From assembly GCF_000151205.2 (NCBI RefSeq), contig NC_016051.1:1302001-1366000 (forward strand): DNA of 64,000 bases. Reading direction: 5' to 3'. This document shows, in pieces, positions 29,102 through 38,251 of this stretch. Within the stretch, counting starts at the first letter, position 1, and every line of letters starts with the position of its first letter. The DNA is from Thermococcus sp. AM4. GTDB taxonomy: Archaea; Methanobacteriota_B; Thermococci; Thermococcales; Thermococcaceae. Both the position numbers and the translations under genes were made by a program. The notes beneath the pieces were generated by a model. That model was not told the origin of the DNA. It saw only the letters and a program-made list of their open reading frames with translations, and made no database searches.

Positions 29102-29132
29102 GTGCCTCTTCAAAAAAAAAGCCGTCGGAATT
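29102..29132 (+). other. Out-of-frame start and nine-A run before the metalloprotease gene
   Basis: GTG 29102 lies five bases after the ribosome site GGGGGTGA and begins MPLQKK. It is followed by nine A residues (29112-29120). In the written sequence this frame ends after 29 codons. With eight A residues it would join the downstream frame as MPLQKKAVGIVVGF, a textbook signal peptide. As written, the long frame has no ATG, GTG or TTG between its preceding stop (TGA 29094) and GTG 29133. Confidence 0.7.
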
Positions 29133-31820
29133 GTGGTGGGTTTCGTTTTGATTGTCTCAGTTTTGGGATTCCCAATGGCAACAGGCCTTAGCTTTGGAGT
29201 CGATCTTCCGTCCTCGAAGGTTATTATCTTAGACATCATACAGCAGAGAACAACGTGTGATGGCTGGGCAACCTTTGGGGTCAAACTCTACAACGCAGGC
29301 GGTTTTACTGGAATCGGCAAAGTGAGCCTTTACATAGATTCTGAGGAAGTTGGGAGCGAGTTCATAGACATACAGCCCAACGAAGTGTTCGTTTTAAACT
29401 TCAAAGCCCAGATACCAATGGGAAGCGGGCACATCGTAAAAGCCGTTTACACAGAAAAGTTCGGAGAAACCGTTCAGAGATCCGAGTCCCTAATAACCCA
29501 GAGGGATTCCGACTGCGATGGGTGGGCTGATGAAACAGAATTCAGATACGGAACAAACCCCTACAACGCGGATACTGACGGCGATGGAGTTATTGACCCA
29601 AAGGACGTTGACCCGCTGAGGGATGCCGTTGTTGAGCTATATGTGTTTAGACTAAGAAATTTAGATGCCTTTGATAGTACATGGAGTATTGGCTTCAGTA
29701 TTGAGGCCACTTTCAAGGCAGGTTCAAGAGTCAGGACACTAAAAGAAGACGTTCTGTCCAATGTTCAGGATGTTGAGAAGATGGCAATGTTAGGAAATGA
29801 TGTTTTGAAGAACATTCAAAATGAGGCTGTGGCTGTTCTAAAGTTCAACCCACCCGATGACGTTGATACTGTTGAAGTTGACCTTAAGCTTGTTGGGAAG
29901 TACTTACTGACGGATATGGATAGAGTTTTGGACATCTCCCCCAGACCCGGAAACAACGAGGAAGGAAAGGTAGCCAAGCTTTTCTTCAGTCTCAAGAACG
30001 GCACGTGGTGGGGCGATGACTACATCAACGACCATAAGGTTTACTTCGGCTACGGCCACCTGAGCGGAGCCGACGATTCGACGGAGGACTACACGAACGG
30101 CGGAGAATACGATGCCGAACCCTTCTCCAAGTACTACGATGAGCTTGAGGCCCTCGGCTACGATTTAAGCGTTGTAAACATCACCGACGTTAAAGGCTGG
30201 GACGGAATAAAGACTTTAGAACTGAGGGATCACAAGAGTGGAATCCTCTACAGATACTCAAATCCCGAAGAGGCAGTACTCTTCACCCTTGAACTACCGG
30301 ACGGGAGCAAGAAGAGAGTACTCATCATCAACAAGAGGAATGCAGAGGTTTCAAAGATAAAACTGAAAAATGAACCAATCAAAGTGCCGTTCTATGACAA
30401 CAAGACGATCAAGGGAGACAACCTCACTATTACAACAGAGAAAGACGTAGGCTATGAGGCCGTTGTAACGTTTGGAAATATGACAACCGAGGAGAACATA
30501 ACTGGCACCTCAAAGACGACGGTGGACACTTTAAACATAACAAAGCAGACGGAAACGCTACTCGTGGACGCGGTAACCACCTCAACAGACATTGACGAGG
30601 ACGACGCTGAAATATGGTTCCTCATCAAAACGAACGACGAGGATGGAATTCCTTTCTACAGGGAGCTTGAGCTGAACAGAGAGCTTGAAAAGGAGGGCTC
30701 TGTTTACTGGTTCGATCCCTCCGATGGGTTTGGCATAGACGATCCAGACTTGCATCAAAGCTTAATTGAAGCCGACGCCTACGGTGACTACGATGGCGAC
30801 GGCGTTCCAAACGCGGTGGAGCTGTTCATCGGGAAGAACCCGGTGAAGAGGGATGTTCTGGGTATCAAACTTACCGTTGCTGTTGGTTGGAACGCCAACC
30901 AGACTTATCTCACCCAGCTCGTCAAGGGCTTCCAGAGGGCGAGCCAGGTCATCTACGACTACACCGACGGCTACGCGATGATAACAGAGATTAGCATAAA
31001 GAACAACGTTACACCTAATAGTGAAAACTGGAGTAAGTATATGATAAGAATAAGGCCGGAATCAAGGGGTACATTGATAACACACTACGGTTTCTGGTAC
31101 TGGAAGTGGGTGAAGAATATCAGTGGAAAAGAGGATGGTTACATCGAGCTTTTCAAAAAGTTTGGAGATGAAACTCCCGACCAGTATTACAGAGGAATAG
31201 CTCATGAGCTTGGACACTTCGTGTTCGGCATAGGCGACGAGTATAGTGCACCGTTTTCATGGGATCATGATAAGAACGGAACACTTGAAGGCTTCTGCTA
31301 TTGGGATTTTGCTTCAGTTCTTCAGAATGAGTACCATGTTTCAGGCTTCGACTGGCTCCATACGGTTATGGGCAGGAACTGGAAAGGAGAGGAACTGAGT
31401 ACGAAGGGGCATCCCACACTGAAAAGCGACTATGACTGGTTCTACAACGAACTGGTTGAGTACGATAAAAAACTGAAGGAAAAGGTTGAATACGGACTTC
31501 CAAAGGTAATAAATGACCATAATCCCTCGAAGAACATAACTAATCTACACCAGATCATGCCCACTCACTGGCAGACAACGTACCTTATTGACTGGATTTC
31601 CCGCAACATGACATCTGGATGGGAAGTTGTGTTTGCTTTGCTTTCAGCAGGGCACACTCTCGGCCACAATGAGGTTTATAACATCGACGCTGGGCTTTAT
31701 CTTGACCTGAATTTTGATGGCGTGGCTGACTATGAGCTCCCAGAGGGCTACGTGCCAAGAGTTGGCCCCTATACTGGCGTTGGTTATTACCTGAGAGTCA
31801 ACTGGGGGGTGATTCCATGA
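29133..31820 (+). CDS. Secreted metalloprotease-like protein with calcium-binding repeats
   Basis: 895 residues from GTG 29133, or 905 if the nine-A run is read as eight. In order: a hydrophobic signal segment, a CARDB/beta-sandwich-like region (about 25-120), thrombospondin-type-3-like Asp repeats (DSDCDGWADETEFRYGTNP and ADTDGDGVIDPKDVDP, about 125-165), a long beta-rich region with Asn-X-Ser/Thr sites, a second Asp repeat (DYDGDGVPNAVELFIGKNP, about 552-570), and a zinc site HELGHFVFGIGDEY (first His at 691). The HExxHxxxGxxDEY pattern resembles CLCA and M64 peptidases. No membrane anchor is seen at the C terminus. The stop overlaps the next gene as ATGA. The DNA is less GC-rich than the core genes. 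Confidence 0.85.
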   Translation: MVGFVLIVSVLGFPMATGLSFGVDLPSSKVIILDIIQQRTTCDGWATFGVKLYNAGGFTGIGKVSLYIDSEEVGSEFIDIQPNEVFVLNFKAQIPMGSGHIVKAVYTEKFGETVQRSESLITQRDSDCDGWADETEFRYGTNPYNADTDGDGVIDPKDVDPLRDAVVELYVFRLRNLDAFDSTWSIGFSIEATFKAGSRVRTLKEDVLSNVQDVEKMAMLGNDVLKNIQNEAVAVLKFNPPDDVDTVEVDLKLVGKYLLTDMDRVLDISPRPGNNEEGKVAKLFFSLKNGTWWGDDYINDHKVYFGYGHLSGADDSTEDYTNGGEYDAEPFSKYYDELEALGYDLSVVNITDVKGWDGIKTLELRDHKSGILYRYSNPEEAVLFTLELPDGSKKRVLIINKRNAEVSKIKLKNEPIKVPFYDNKTIKGDNLTITTEKDVGYEAVVTFGNMTTEENITGTSKTTVDTLNITKQTETLLVDAVTTSTDIDEDDAEIWFLIKTNDEDGIPFYRELELNRELEKEGSVYWFDPSDGFGIDDPDLHQSLIEADAYGDYDGDGVPNAVELFIGKNPVKRDVLGIKLTVAVGWNANQTYLTQLVKGFQRASQVIYDYTDGYAMITEISIKNNVTPNSENWSKYMIRIRPESRGTLITHYGFWYWKWVKNISGKEDGYIELFKKFGDETPDQYYRGIAHELGHFVFGIGDEYSAPFSWDHDKNGTLEGFCYWDFASVLQNEYHVSGFDWLHTVMGRNWKGEELSTKGHPTLKSDYDWFYNELVEYDKKLKEKVEYGLPKVINDHNPSKNITNLHQIMPTHWQTTYLIDWISRNMTSGWEVVFALLSAGHTLGHNEVYNIDAGLYLDLNFDGVADYELPEGYVPRVGPYTGVGYYLRVNWGVIP

Positions 31821-32533
31821 GGGCTCGCTTTTCGATTTTTATTTTTGCTTTTGCCTTATTACTCCCAGTCCCATTAACCCAAGGTGTAAGCATTTGGGAG
31901 GGTTTGATGGATAGGCCTATTTATTACATCAACGTCGAGGGGTACAGTTTTACTAGGGTTCCACCATGGAATCCCTTCAACGATTCCTCAATAACATGGA
32001 TTAACATAGGCTACGAGTACAACGAGACTCACACTTTGAACTGGTACTATGAGGGAGGAAAATGGAAGGAAGGGTTTTTCCGAAAATCCGGGAATCCAAA
32101 GCCTTTCAGACTCTCGGATTGGAACCTGTCAAAAGTTCTCGGGGAATACCAATGGGGTATTCAAAATTACCTGCCAAATCTTACTGTGAAATCCTCTGGT
32201 GTAACATGGAATAGAGGCTACTGGAACAGCTCAATAGGCAGGTGGGATGCAGTAATCACGGCGAACCACATCAAAATAACATTAAACACATTTGCCTGTG
32301 AGGGTTCTGGAGAGTGCGATGAGTACATTACCTTCGAATGCTGGAGAAATGAGACTAATGTAACTTGCAAGTGGGGAAAACCAGTCTTCAAGATGTATCC
32401 CAACAGACCACCAATAGGAAAGGAAACAACTGAAAGCAAAAGCACAGCAAAAGAAGAAAACAAAATCTGCGGACCAGCTTTGTTAGTTGGATTAGTATTG
32501 GTTCCCCTCCTGATAAAGCGGGTGAAGAGGTGA
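31817..32533 (+). CDS. CGP-CTERM surface protein
   Basis: 238 residues: a signal peptide (MRARFSIFIFAFALLLPVPL), an aromatic-rich extracellular part with many Asn-X-Ser/Thr sites and cysteines (CEGSGECDEY, CWRNETNVTCKW), a Ser/Thr/Lys linker, and a C terminus KICGPALLVGLVLVPLLI followed by KRVKR. That is the CGP-CTERM sorting signal known in Thermococcaceae, where the Cys is thought to be lipid-modified or processed. It is coupled to the metalloprotease gene by ATGA, so it is a likely partner or substrate holder at the surface. Confidence 0.85.
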   Translation: MRARFSIFIFAFALLLPVPLTQGVSIWEGLMDRPIYYINVEGYSFTRVPPWNPFNDSSITWINIGYEYNETHTLNWYYEGGKWKEGFFRKSGNPKPFRLSDWNLSKVLGEYQWGIQNYLPNLTVKSSGVTWNRGYWNSSIGRWDAVITANHIKITLNTFACEGSGECDEYITFECWRNETNVTCKWGKPVFKMYPNRPPIGKETTESKSTAKEENKICGPALLVGLVLVPLLIKRVKR

Positions 32534-32537
32534 ACCC

Positions 32538-33485
32538 ATGAATCGAGTTACCTTTGTTTTGCTATTTCTCATTTTCTCGGCAATCATCGGTGGGTACTAC
32601 ATAACCCAGAGCTCAGAAAAAACGGGAATCACGCCCCGTCCAGCATACCCCACTGAAATTTACGCATCAAAGGTTAAACCTCTGGTGCAGAGCTGGGCGG
32701 GTGATGCCGAGCTTATCCTTGTCTACGGCTCCGAATACTGCCAGCAAATCCTATGCGATGTTCATCCAATGTCGTCACCATGTATTTGCAATGATTCAAC
32801 GTTTGGCGATGGAAGGACACCACAATGGACGTTCGTCTTTTATTCAGGGCAAAAGGGAGAGCTCATGAAAGTGGATGCATACATTGTACAGGAAGACGGG
32901 CAGAAAAAATGGCAGGTTGTTTCCAAAACATACAGGACTCCTCTCGACTACTCCAGTCTCAGCACGAGTCTTTCAAATCCTCCGCAAAATCAAACCCTCA
33001 AACCAGAAGTTTACATACTCTTCAGAAACCAATGGAAGTCCGGATTTAGACCCCTTAACTTTACCGGGACTAACCTCAAAGAATTCAAACGGCTGATTCT
33101 GGGGGAATCCAAGAGCCCTGCGGTATACAGGGGAGTTTTAATACTCCCCGACGAGCAAATCGGAGACCTTAGCTCTCCAACCATAATCGTCAGAACTCAA
33201 CTCAACAAATCAAACGACATGATTACCGTAGTTTACCCAGGAGTAGTGCTAAGAGGGTACGTACCATCACTCCCACTCAAACCCACCTCGCTGGAAAACT
33301 ACTCCCGGAGTATTTCAACTGCAATCGAAAGACTGGCATCTCCAGAGTTTTCGGGACTTAAATTAATTCTCGGACAGCCTTACGTGTATTATGAACTGGC
33401 AAACGGCACGATAAAGATAGAGACTTTGGACTGCGACTTCGAAGTTAGGAGTGAAAACATAACGGGAACATGCAGAACAAGATAG
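32538..33485 (+). CDS. Membrane-anchored extracellular protein, unrecognised
   Basis: 315 residues with one N-terminal hydrophobic segment (VTFVLLFLIFSAIIGGYYI) and no processing box, so probably an N-terminally anchored outside protein. A Cys-rich patch (CQQILCDVHPMSSPCIC) and further Cys residues near the C terminus suggest disulfides. Asn-X-Ser/Thr sites are frequent. It follows the CGP-CTERM gene by four bases, the third gene of the cassette. No family recognised. Confidence 0.75.
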   Translation: MNRVTFVLLFLIFSAIIGGYYITQSSEKTGITPRPAYPTEIYASKVKPLVQSWAGDAELILVYGSEYCQQILCDVHPMSSPCICNDSTFGDGRTPQWTFVFYSGQKGELMKVDAYIVQEDGQKKWQVVSKTYRTPLDYSSLSTSLSNPPQNQTLKPEVYILFRNQWKSGFRPLNFTGTNLKEFKRLILGESKSPAVYRGVLILPDEQIGDLSSPTIIVRTQLNKSNDMITVVYPGVVLRGYVPSLPLKPTSLENYSRSISTAIERLASPEFSGLKLILGQPYVYYELANGTIKIETLDCDFEVRSENITGTCRTR

Positions 33486-33531
33486 TTTAGTCCCCTTCTT
33501 AATATTTTTATGATCAAGTCCTTTCGACAAA

Positions 33532-33540
33532 CTTATAAAC
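33532..33540 (+). promoter_or_regulatory. TATA box of the MFS gene (leaderless)
   Basis: cttataaac lies 21-29 bases before the ATG at 33561, so transcription should start at or next to that ATG. This is why that start was chosen over ATG 33510. Confidence 0.55.
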
Positions 33541-33560
33541 GCTATGAGATACATCGCAAC

Positions 33561-34730
33561 ATGCTCTCGGGATACGGCAGGGACGCGAAGATACTCATAG
33601 GCGCCAACGCACTGGGCCAGACGTTCCTCTGGTTCTCTTTCTTTATAATGCCCTTCTACCTCAAGGCCCTCGGCTACGACATGAAGGCGATGGGAGCCTT
33701 CTTCTCCGTTCAAACGATAGTCGGCGGTCTCTTCTTCCTTCTCGCCGGGCACGTTTCTCTCCACCTCGGCTATCGAAAGACCCTGCTCCTGAGCGCGCTC
33801 ATCGGGCTCATCGGAAGGCTCCTCCAGGTGCTCGCGTTGAACACAACGGTCCTCTTCCTCGGCTTCGTCTTGGTGGGAGTCAACATGGGGCTGAGACAGC
33901 CGAACTACAACGCCTACCTGAGCGAGCTGGTGCCCGATGAAAGGAGGCACGAGGCGTTTTCCAAGAGCTTCGGGCTGGGAACGCTCTTCAACTCCCTTGG
34001 CGTCCTCTTGGCGGGTTTCCTGCCGGGCTACCTCATGGGGCTATCCCTCGCTGAGGAGACCGCCTACAGGATAACCTTCTCGCTCTCGATACTCCAGTTC
34101 GTCTTCGTCGTTCCGGCTCTGCTCCTCGTGAGGGACGTTGAGGTCAGGGAGAAGAGGATAAAGTGGGAGAGAAGCTTGGTCCTCAAAATCCTCAAGTTCT
34201 CGCTCCCAAGCGCGCTCATAGGTCTCGGCGCGGGGATAACGATACCCTTCATGAGCATCTACTTCAAACTCAAGTTCGGGGAAACGCTCCAGGCGATAAG
34301 CTGGATTTTCTTCTTCCAGCAACTGGCGATGGGCCTCGGCTCCTTCGGCTTGCCTGAACTCGTGAGGAGATGGGGGCCGGTAAAGGTCATAACGTCCTTC
34401 CAGGGGACGGCGACGTTCCTTTTCGCGATATTCCCCTCGATAGAGACGTTTGCACTCGCGGGGGCGGTCTACGTCCTCAGGGCGATACTCATGAACATCA
34501 TCTGGCCGATATACAGCTCCTTCATGATGGGCTTCTTCAAAACCGAGGAGAAGGCAACGGCCAACGGGATACAGCAGGCATTCTCGACCTTCATGCGCGG
34601 AGTGGGCAACTCAATCGGCGGGACCCTCTTCGCGGTTTCGTTGGCCTATCCTTTCTACGCCACCGCGCTCCTCTACGCCACTGCAACCGCGATGTTCTAC
34701 GCCTTCTTCATAAAGCACAACGAAGAATGA
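33561..34730 (+). CDS. Major facilitator superfamily transporter
   Basis: 389 residues with about twelve hydrophobic segments. The first pair begins ILIGANALGQTFLWFSFF, and the loop between helices 2 and 3 carries GHVSLHLGYRKTLLLSAL, the degenerate MFS motif A. A charged central loop (REKRIKWERSLV) separates the halves. The substrate cannot be predicted. The likely message is leaderless. It converges with iorB. Confidence 0.85.
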   Translation: MLSGYGRDAKILIGANALGQTFLWFSFFIMPFYLKALGYDMKAMGAFFSVQTIVGGLFFLLAGHVSLHLGYRKTLLLSALIGLIGRLLQVLALNTTVLFLGFVLVGVNMGLRQPNYNAYLSELVPDERRHEAFSKSFGLGTLFNSLGVLLAGFLPGYLMGLSLAEETAYRITFSLSILQFVFVVPALLLVRDVEVREKRIKWERSLVLKILKFSLPSALIGLGAGITIPFMSIYFKLKFGETLQAISWIFFFQQLAMGLGSFGLPELVRRWGPVKVITSFQGTATFLFAIFPSIETFALAGAVYVLRAILMNIIWPIYSSFMMGFFKTEEKATANGIQQAFSTFMRGVGNSIGGTLFAVSLAYPFYATALLYATATAMFYAFFIKHNEE

Positions 34731-34755
34731 GAAAACCGGGCGGAAAAACCAGAAA

Positions 34756-35340
34756 TCAAGCTTTGGCCAGCTCCTCACCACGCTCAAAAGCTTTAAAGTT
34801 CATCTCCCAGAGCTTCTCGCGGAGAGTCAGCCTTATTCCCTCAAGAAGGCTCTCACGCTTGAGGGGTATCAGGCCCTTCCCGTAGGCGTAGCCGAGCATC
34901 AGAACGCCCAAAGTTCTCGGGTTTATCCTGTCTGCCTCGCGCTGGAAGTTCATCATGTGGACCGGGCAGATTCTCCCGAGGGCTTTTTCGATTTCATCGA
35001 GCTCCGGATAGCGCTCCTTCCCGACGAGGGTCGTCGCCGTGTGAATGGGGTAGGCGTTCACTATGGCAACACTGTCCTTTCCGAGAAAACGCGCGTTCCT
35101 TAAAGCCTCGGCAGGCTCAAGGGCGAGCATGAGGTTGGCTTTGCCCTCCTCGATGAGGGGCGAATAAACTTCCTCTCCAAAGCGGAGGTAGCTGAGCACG
35201 CTACCGTAGCGCTGGCTCATTCCGAGGGTCTCGCCGATGCGAACGTTGTAGCCCTCGACCATGGCAGAGTTTCCAACGATTCTCGAGAGGGTAAGGCCTC
35301 CCTGACCGCCGACTCCGGTAATGATGAGGTTGAATTCCAT
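34756..35340 (-). CDS. iorB: Indolepyruvate ferredoxin oxidoreductase beta subunit
   Basis: 194 residues, normal for IorB, which works with IorA in oxidative decarboxylation of aryl-pyruvates from aromatic amino acids. Signatures: IITGVGGQGGLTLSRIVG, GMSQRYGSVLSYLRFG and LEPAEALRN. ATG 35340 follows GGTGGTGCTC. The iorA gene, which is often adjacent, is not in this window: the upstream neighbour is a DUF1464 gene 60 bases away. The partner must therefore lie elsewhere. Confidence 0.88.
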   Translation of the reverse strand: MEFNLIITGVGGQGGLTLSRIVGNSAMVEGYNVRIGETLGMSQRYGSVLSYLRFGEEVYSPLIEEGKANLMLALEPAEALRNARFLGKDSVAIVNAYPIHTATTLVGKERYPELDEIEKALGRICPVHMMNFQREADRINPRTLGVLMLGYAYGKGLIPLKRESLLEGIRLTLREKLWEMNFKAFERGEELAKA

Positions 35341-35399
35341 GAGCACCACCTTGGGGAGTTGGAGGGAGAGAATAAAAAGCTAAGCTCAAAAAAATTCGC

Positions 35400-36551
35400 T
35401 CAGAGGATTAGCTCCTCGAAAATTCTGAGCTTTTCACGGCCCTTCAGGTTTACCCAGTCAAAGATTGAGCCACCGCTCTCCCTCAGCCTTAGGCTCTCAA
35501 CGAGTTCTTTGTAGATTCCACCGGCTATGCCGTTGGCTATTATCGCGCTTCCCTCGGCCGCTTCCTTGGCCTTCGCCCTGCTCTGGAGCTTGAGAACCTC
35601 GACCGAGAAGCCGTAGCGCCCGAAAGCATCCTCAAGGGCTTCCTTGACGTCGCTGAAGAACTCCGGAATCCGCGAGAAGCGACCGCTGATGTAGATGCTC
35701 TCGGGTTTAACAGAGGGAAGCAGTGAGAAGACGTCCTTGACGATGGCCTCTATCATGGCGCTGTAGCCCTTCGCGACCCTCTCGTCCTCCTTCGCGAGCT
35801 TTACGAAATCCTCTGGCGAAACCGAGAACGGGTCTATCCCGGCAACGTAGGACGCGCCACCCTGGAAGAGGACGAGCTTTCCGAAGTCGTCGAGGGCGTT
35901 AGCCAATGCATACGCTAATTCGCCGTCCATAAAGCCCATCCCGAGGTAGCCGGGGAAGCCTGCCGTTCCGGCCATCGCGTCAACGATTTGGCCGTTCTTG
36001 ACGGCCATCGCGGAGGTGTAGGCGAAGCCGACCTCAACCGCTATGAGGTTCGTCTCAGAGTAGGGGATTCCCTTTCTCTCAGCCTCCCTCACCATCGCGA
36101 GGGCAACGGTGAAAACCTTGTCGGCCGTTCCGAGGTCTATCCTGTTGGCCTTCCGCCACTCCGGGACGGTCGGGAGGTGTATGACGCCGGGGGTGAAGTA
36201 GACGTTCAAATCCTTGGCTTTCCTGAGGAGAAGCATGAGCTCCCTCAAACCGACTATCTTGAGCCTCCTCTTAACGTCGGCCTCGGTTATGAACGTAGCT
36301 AAAGCTATCTCGGCATCGGTGGCTTCCCTTGCGGGTTTGAGCGGTATCCCGTAGCCACAGGGACCGACGATGGCGTCAATCTTCCCGTGCTCCTTCTGAA
36401 CCTCGCGGAGGAGTTCAACGATTATAGCCGGGTTTTCGGTTACCCTGTTCCTGTCCACGGAGACGTCGACGATTACATCCCCGGTCTCGTCGTCGAAGCC
36501 GAACAAATCCATGCTCTTCGTCCCGGAGTCTATACCTATCGCCTTAACCAC
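35400..36551 (-). CDS. DUF1464 family protein (ASKHA-like)
   Basis: 383 residues of an archaeal group related to butyrate/acetate kinases. The N-terminal phosphate loop is AIGIDSGTKSMDLFG, with a second ATP-site element GLPGYLG-like at AGFPGYLGMGF, and a C-terminal YISGRFSRIPEFF. The function is unknown; kinase activity is an inference. The start is GTG 36551 behind GGTGGAGC, which overlaps the end of the upstream beta-RFAP synthase-like gene by eight bases. Confidence 0.75.
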   Translation of the reverse strand: MVKAIGIDSGTKSMDLFGFDDETGDVIVDVSVDRNRVTENPAIIVELLREVQKEHGKIDAIVGPCGYGIPLKPAREATDAEIALATFITEADVKRRLKIVGLRELMLLLRKAKDLNVYFTPGVIHLPTVPEWRKANRIDLGTADKVFTVALAMVREAERKGIPYSETNLIAVEVGFAYTSAMAVKNGQIVDAMAGTAGFPGYLGMGFMDGELAYALANALDDFGKLVLFQGGASYVAGIDPFSVSPEDFVKLAKEDERVAKGYSAMIEAIVKDVFSLLPSVKPESIYISGRFSRIPEFFSDVKEALEDAFGRYGFSVEVLKLQSRAKAKEAAEGSAIIANGIAGGIYKELVESLRLRESGGSIFDWVNLKGREKLRIFEELIL

Positions 36552-37497
36552 GCTCCACCACCATCCCCGTGTTGTCAACGCCCGTAACGAAGACCTCCCC
36601 TCCGTCGCCGTTCTCGCGGAGGAAATCCTCCACGATGGATTTTAGCCTTTCCGCCTGAGCTTGACCCTTGACGAGACCGTAGAAGGTCGGCCCCCAGCTC
36701 GTCTGGCAGGCGCAGTAGGCTTCGTTCAGCATTAGCTTGATGCCCTCGTTCACAAGGTCACAACAGTAAACGTTCTCCTGGTAGTCACTCCAGAACTCCC
36801 CGAGAAGGTGGTTGAACTGGTAGAGGCCCTCCCCGAAGGTTTTGATGTCCTTCTCAACGAACGCGGGCAGGATTTTCATGAGCACTATCCTCGACAGCCT
36901 GTCGGCCAGCTCCGATGGCATCTTCTTGAGGTTTCCGAGTATCTCGTCCTCGCGCTTCCTGATTTCAGCTAAAACTTTTCTCGGGGTCTCTGGAATGGCC
37001 ACGACGAAGAGCCAATCGCTTGGAAAGTCGCCCCTGAAAATCAGCGGGGGAACGACCTTCTCGCGCTTGTTCACAGGGAAGCCACCCTCGTAGATGAAAC
37101 CGCCGACCTTGAGGGCGTAGAAGCCAAGGGCAGTTATTAGACCGCGCCTTACAGCCAACGCCACCTCCTCAAGCGAGAGGTTCAGGTCATATAGTTCGCT
37201 CACGGCCCTTCCTATGCTCAGGGCGAGGGTTGTGTGGAAGCCGATTCCAACCCACTTCGGGATGTAGCTCCTCACCGTAACCTCGACGGGCGGGAAGTCG
37301 TAGCGCTCGCGGAGCCTTGCAAGAAACTTCAACGCGTCTTCGTCGTTGGAGCGGTCCTTTTCAGCTTCTCTGACCTCTATTTCGAGGCGTGGCTTTTCTA
37401 TGGCGAAGCCAACCGTTCCGTAGAGCCGTCCCATGTCCCCGCTCAGGTCGGGGTTTCCAGTGTGCAGGTGTGCGGGAGCGCCTATTCTGATCACCAT
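36544..37497 (-). CDS. Beta-RFAP synthase / GHMP-family protein
   Basis: 317 residues. The N terminus IRIGAPAHLHTGNPDLSGD and VRSYIPKWVGIGFHTTLALSIG (GHMP-type phosphate loop) match beta-ribofuranosylaminobenzene 5'-phosphate synthase, which makes the first committed intermediate of methanopterin-type folates. C-terminal TSWGPTFYGL also fits. Thermococcales use modified folates, so that role is plausible, but GHMP kinases of other kinds cannot be excluded. ATG 37497 follows GGTGGTGGA. Confidence 0.75.
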   Translation of the reverse strand: MVIRIGAPAHLHTGNPDLSGDMGRLYGTVGFAIEKPRLEIEVREAEKDRSNDEDALKFLARLRERYDFPPVEVTVRSYIPKWVGIGFHTTLALSIGRAVSELYDLNLSLEEVALAVRRGLITALGFYALKVGGFIYEGGFPVNKREKVVPPLIFRGDFPSDWLFVVAIPETPRKVLAEIRKREDEILGNLKKMPSELADRLSRIVLMKILPAFVEKDIKTFGEGLYQFNHLLGEFWSDYQENVYCCDLVNEGIKLMLNEAYCACQTSWGPTFYGLVKGQAQAERLKSIVEDFLRENGDGGEVFVTGVDNTGMVVERG

Positions 37498-37555
37498 TCC
37501 ACCACCTGCTAAAGCTGGAGGATAGGTATTTAAGGATCGCGGAGGACCATTGAAC

Positions 37556-38245
37556 ATGAGCTTTGAGAAGTACTACTCGACCTTCAAAGCCTACAGCGAC
37601 CTTTACTCCGAAGAATACAGGAGGAGAATAGAAACGCTGGAACCCCTCCTTCTGAAGTTCATGCCCAAGAGGGGTAGAGTCCTGGACCTCGCCTGCGGAG
37701 TGGGAGGTTTTTCCTTTCTTTTAGAGGATCACGGTTTTGAGGTTGTAGGGGTTGATTCAAGCGAACTCATGCTTGAAAGGGCAAGGGAATACGCAAAAGA
37801 GAAGAGATCCCGTGTTCAGTTCGTCAAGGCGGACGCCCAGGAGCTCCCCTTTGAAAACGATTCCTTTGACTACGTCCTGTTCATCGGCGATAGTGTAGTC
37901 CACTTTTCACCCACCGAGCTCAACAGGGTCTTCAAAGAGATCCGAAGGGTTCTGAGACCCGGGGGAAGGCTCATAATGCACTTCCTCGATCTCAGGGAGT
38001 TCCTCCCCAAGCTCATGGACGGTCAAGTCATAGGAGAGGAGTACTGGATCAGCAAGGTTTTGCCAGACAAGGATGGAAAAACCGTCGTGATCGAGTTCCA
38101 GAGCGAGAAAGACTACTTCAGGGTCCGCTTTAACGTGTGGGGAAAAACAGGGGTTGAGCTGCTCGCGAAGCTCTACTTCCGACCCATCCACAGTGAAAGA
38201 ATTGGAGAACACTCGTATTTCCAGGTGTACGAGCCAAGAAAATAG
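37556..38245 (+). CDS. SAM-dependent methyltransferase
   Basis: 229 residues, class I methyltransferase. Motif I is VLDLACGVGGFSFLL (about 44-58), followed by VVGVDSSELMLERA, VKADAQELPFENDSFDYVLF and LRPGGRLIMHF. The substrate is unknown. The ATG at 37556 lies 21-29 bases after a tatttaagg element, so the message is probably leaderless. It is divergent from the beta-RFAP synthase-like gene. Confidence 0.87.
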   Translation: MSFEKYYSTFKAYSDLYSEEYRRRIETLEPLLLKFMPKRGRVLDLACGVGGFSFLLEDHGFEVVGVDSSELMLERAREYAKEKRSRVQFVKADAQELPFENDSFDYVLFIGDSVVHFSPTELNRVFKEIRRVLRPGGRLIMHFLDLREFLPKLMDGQVIGEEYWISKVLPDKDGKTVVIEFQSEKDYFRVRFNVWGKTGVELLAKLYFRPIHSERIGEHSYFQVYEPRK

Positions 38246-38251
38246 AGAACA

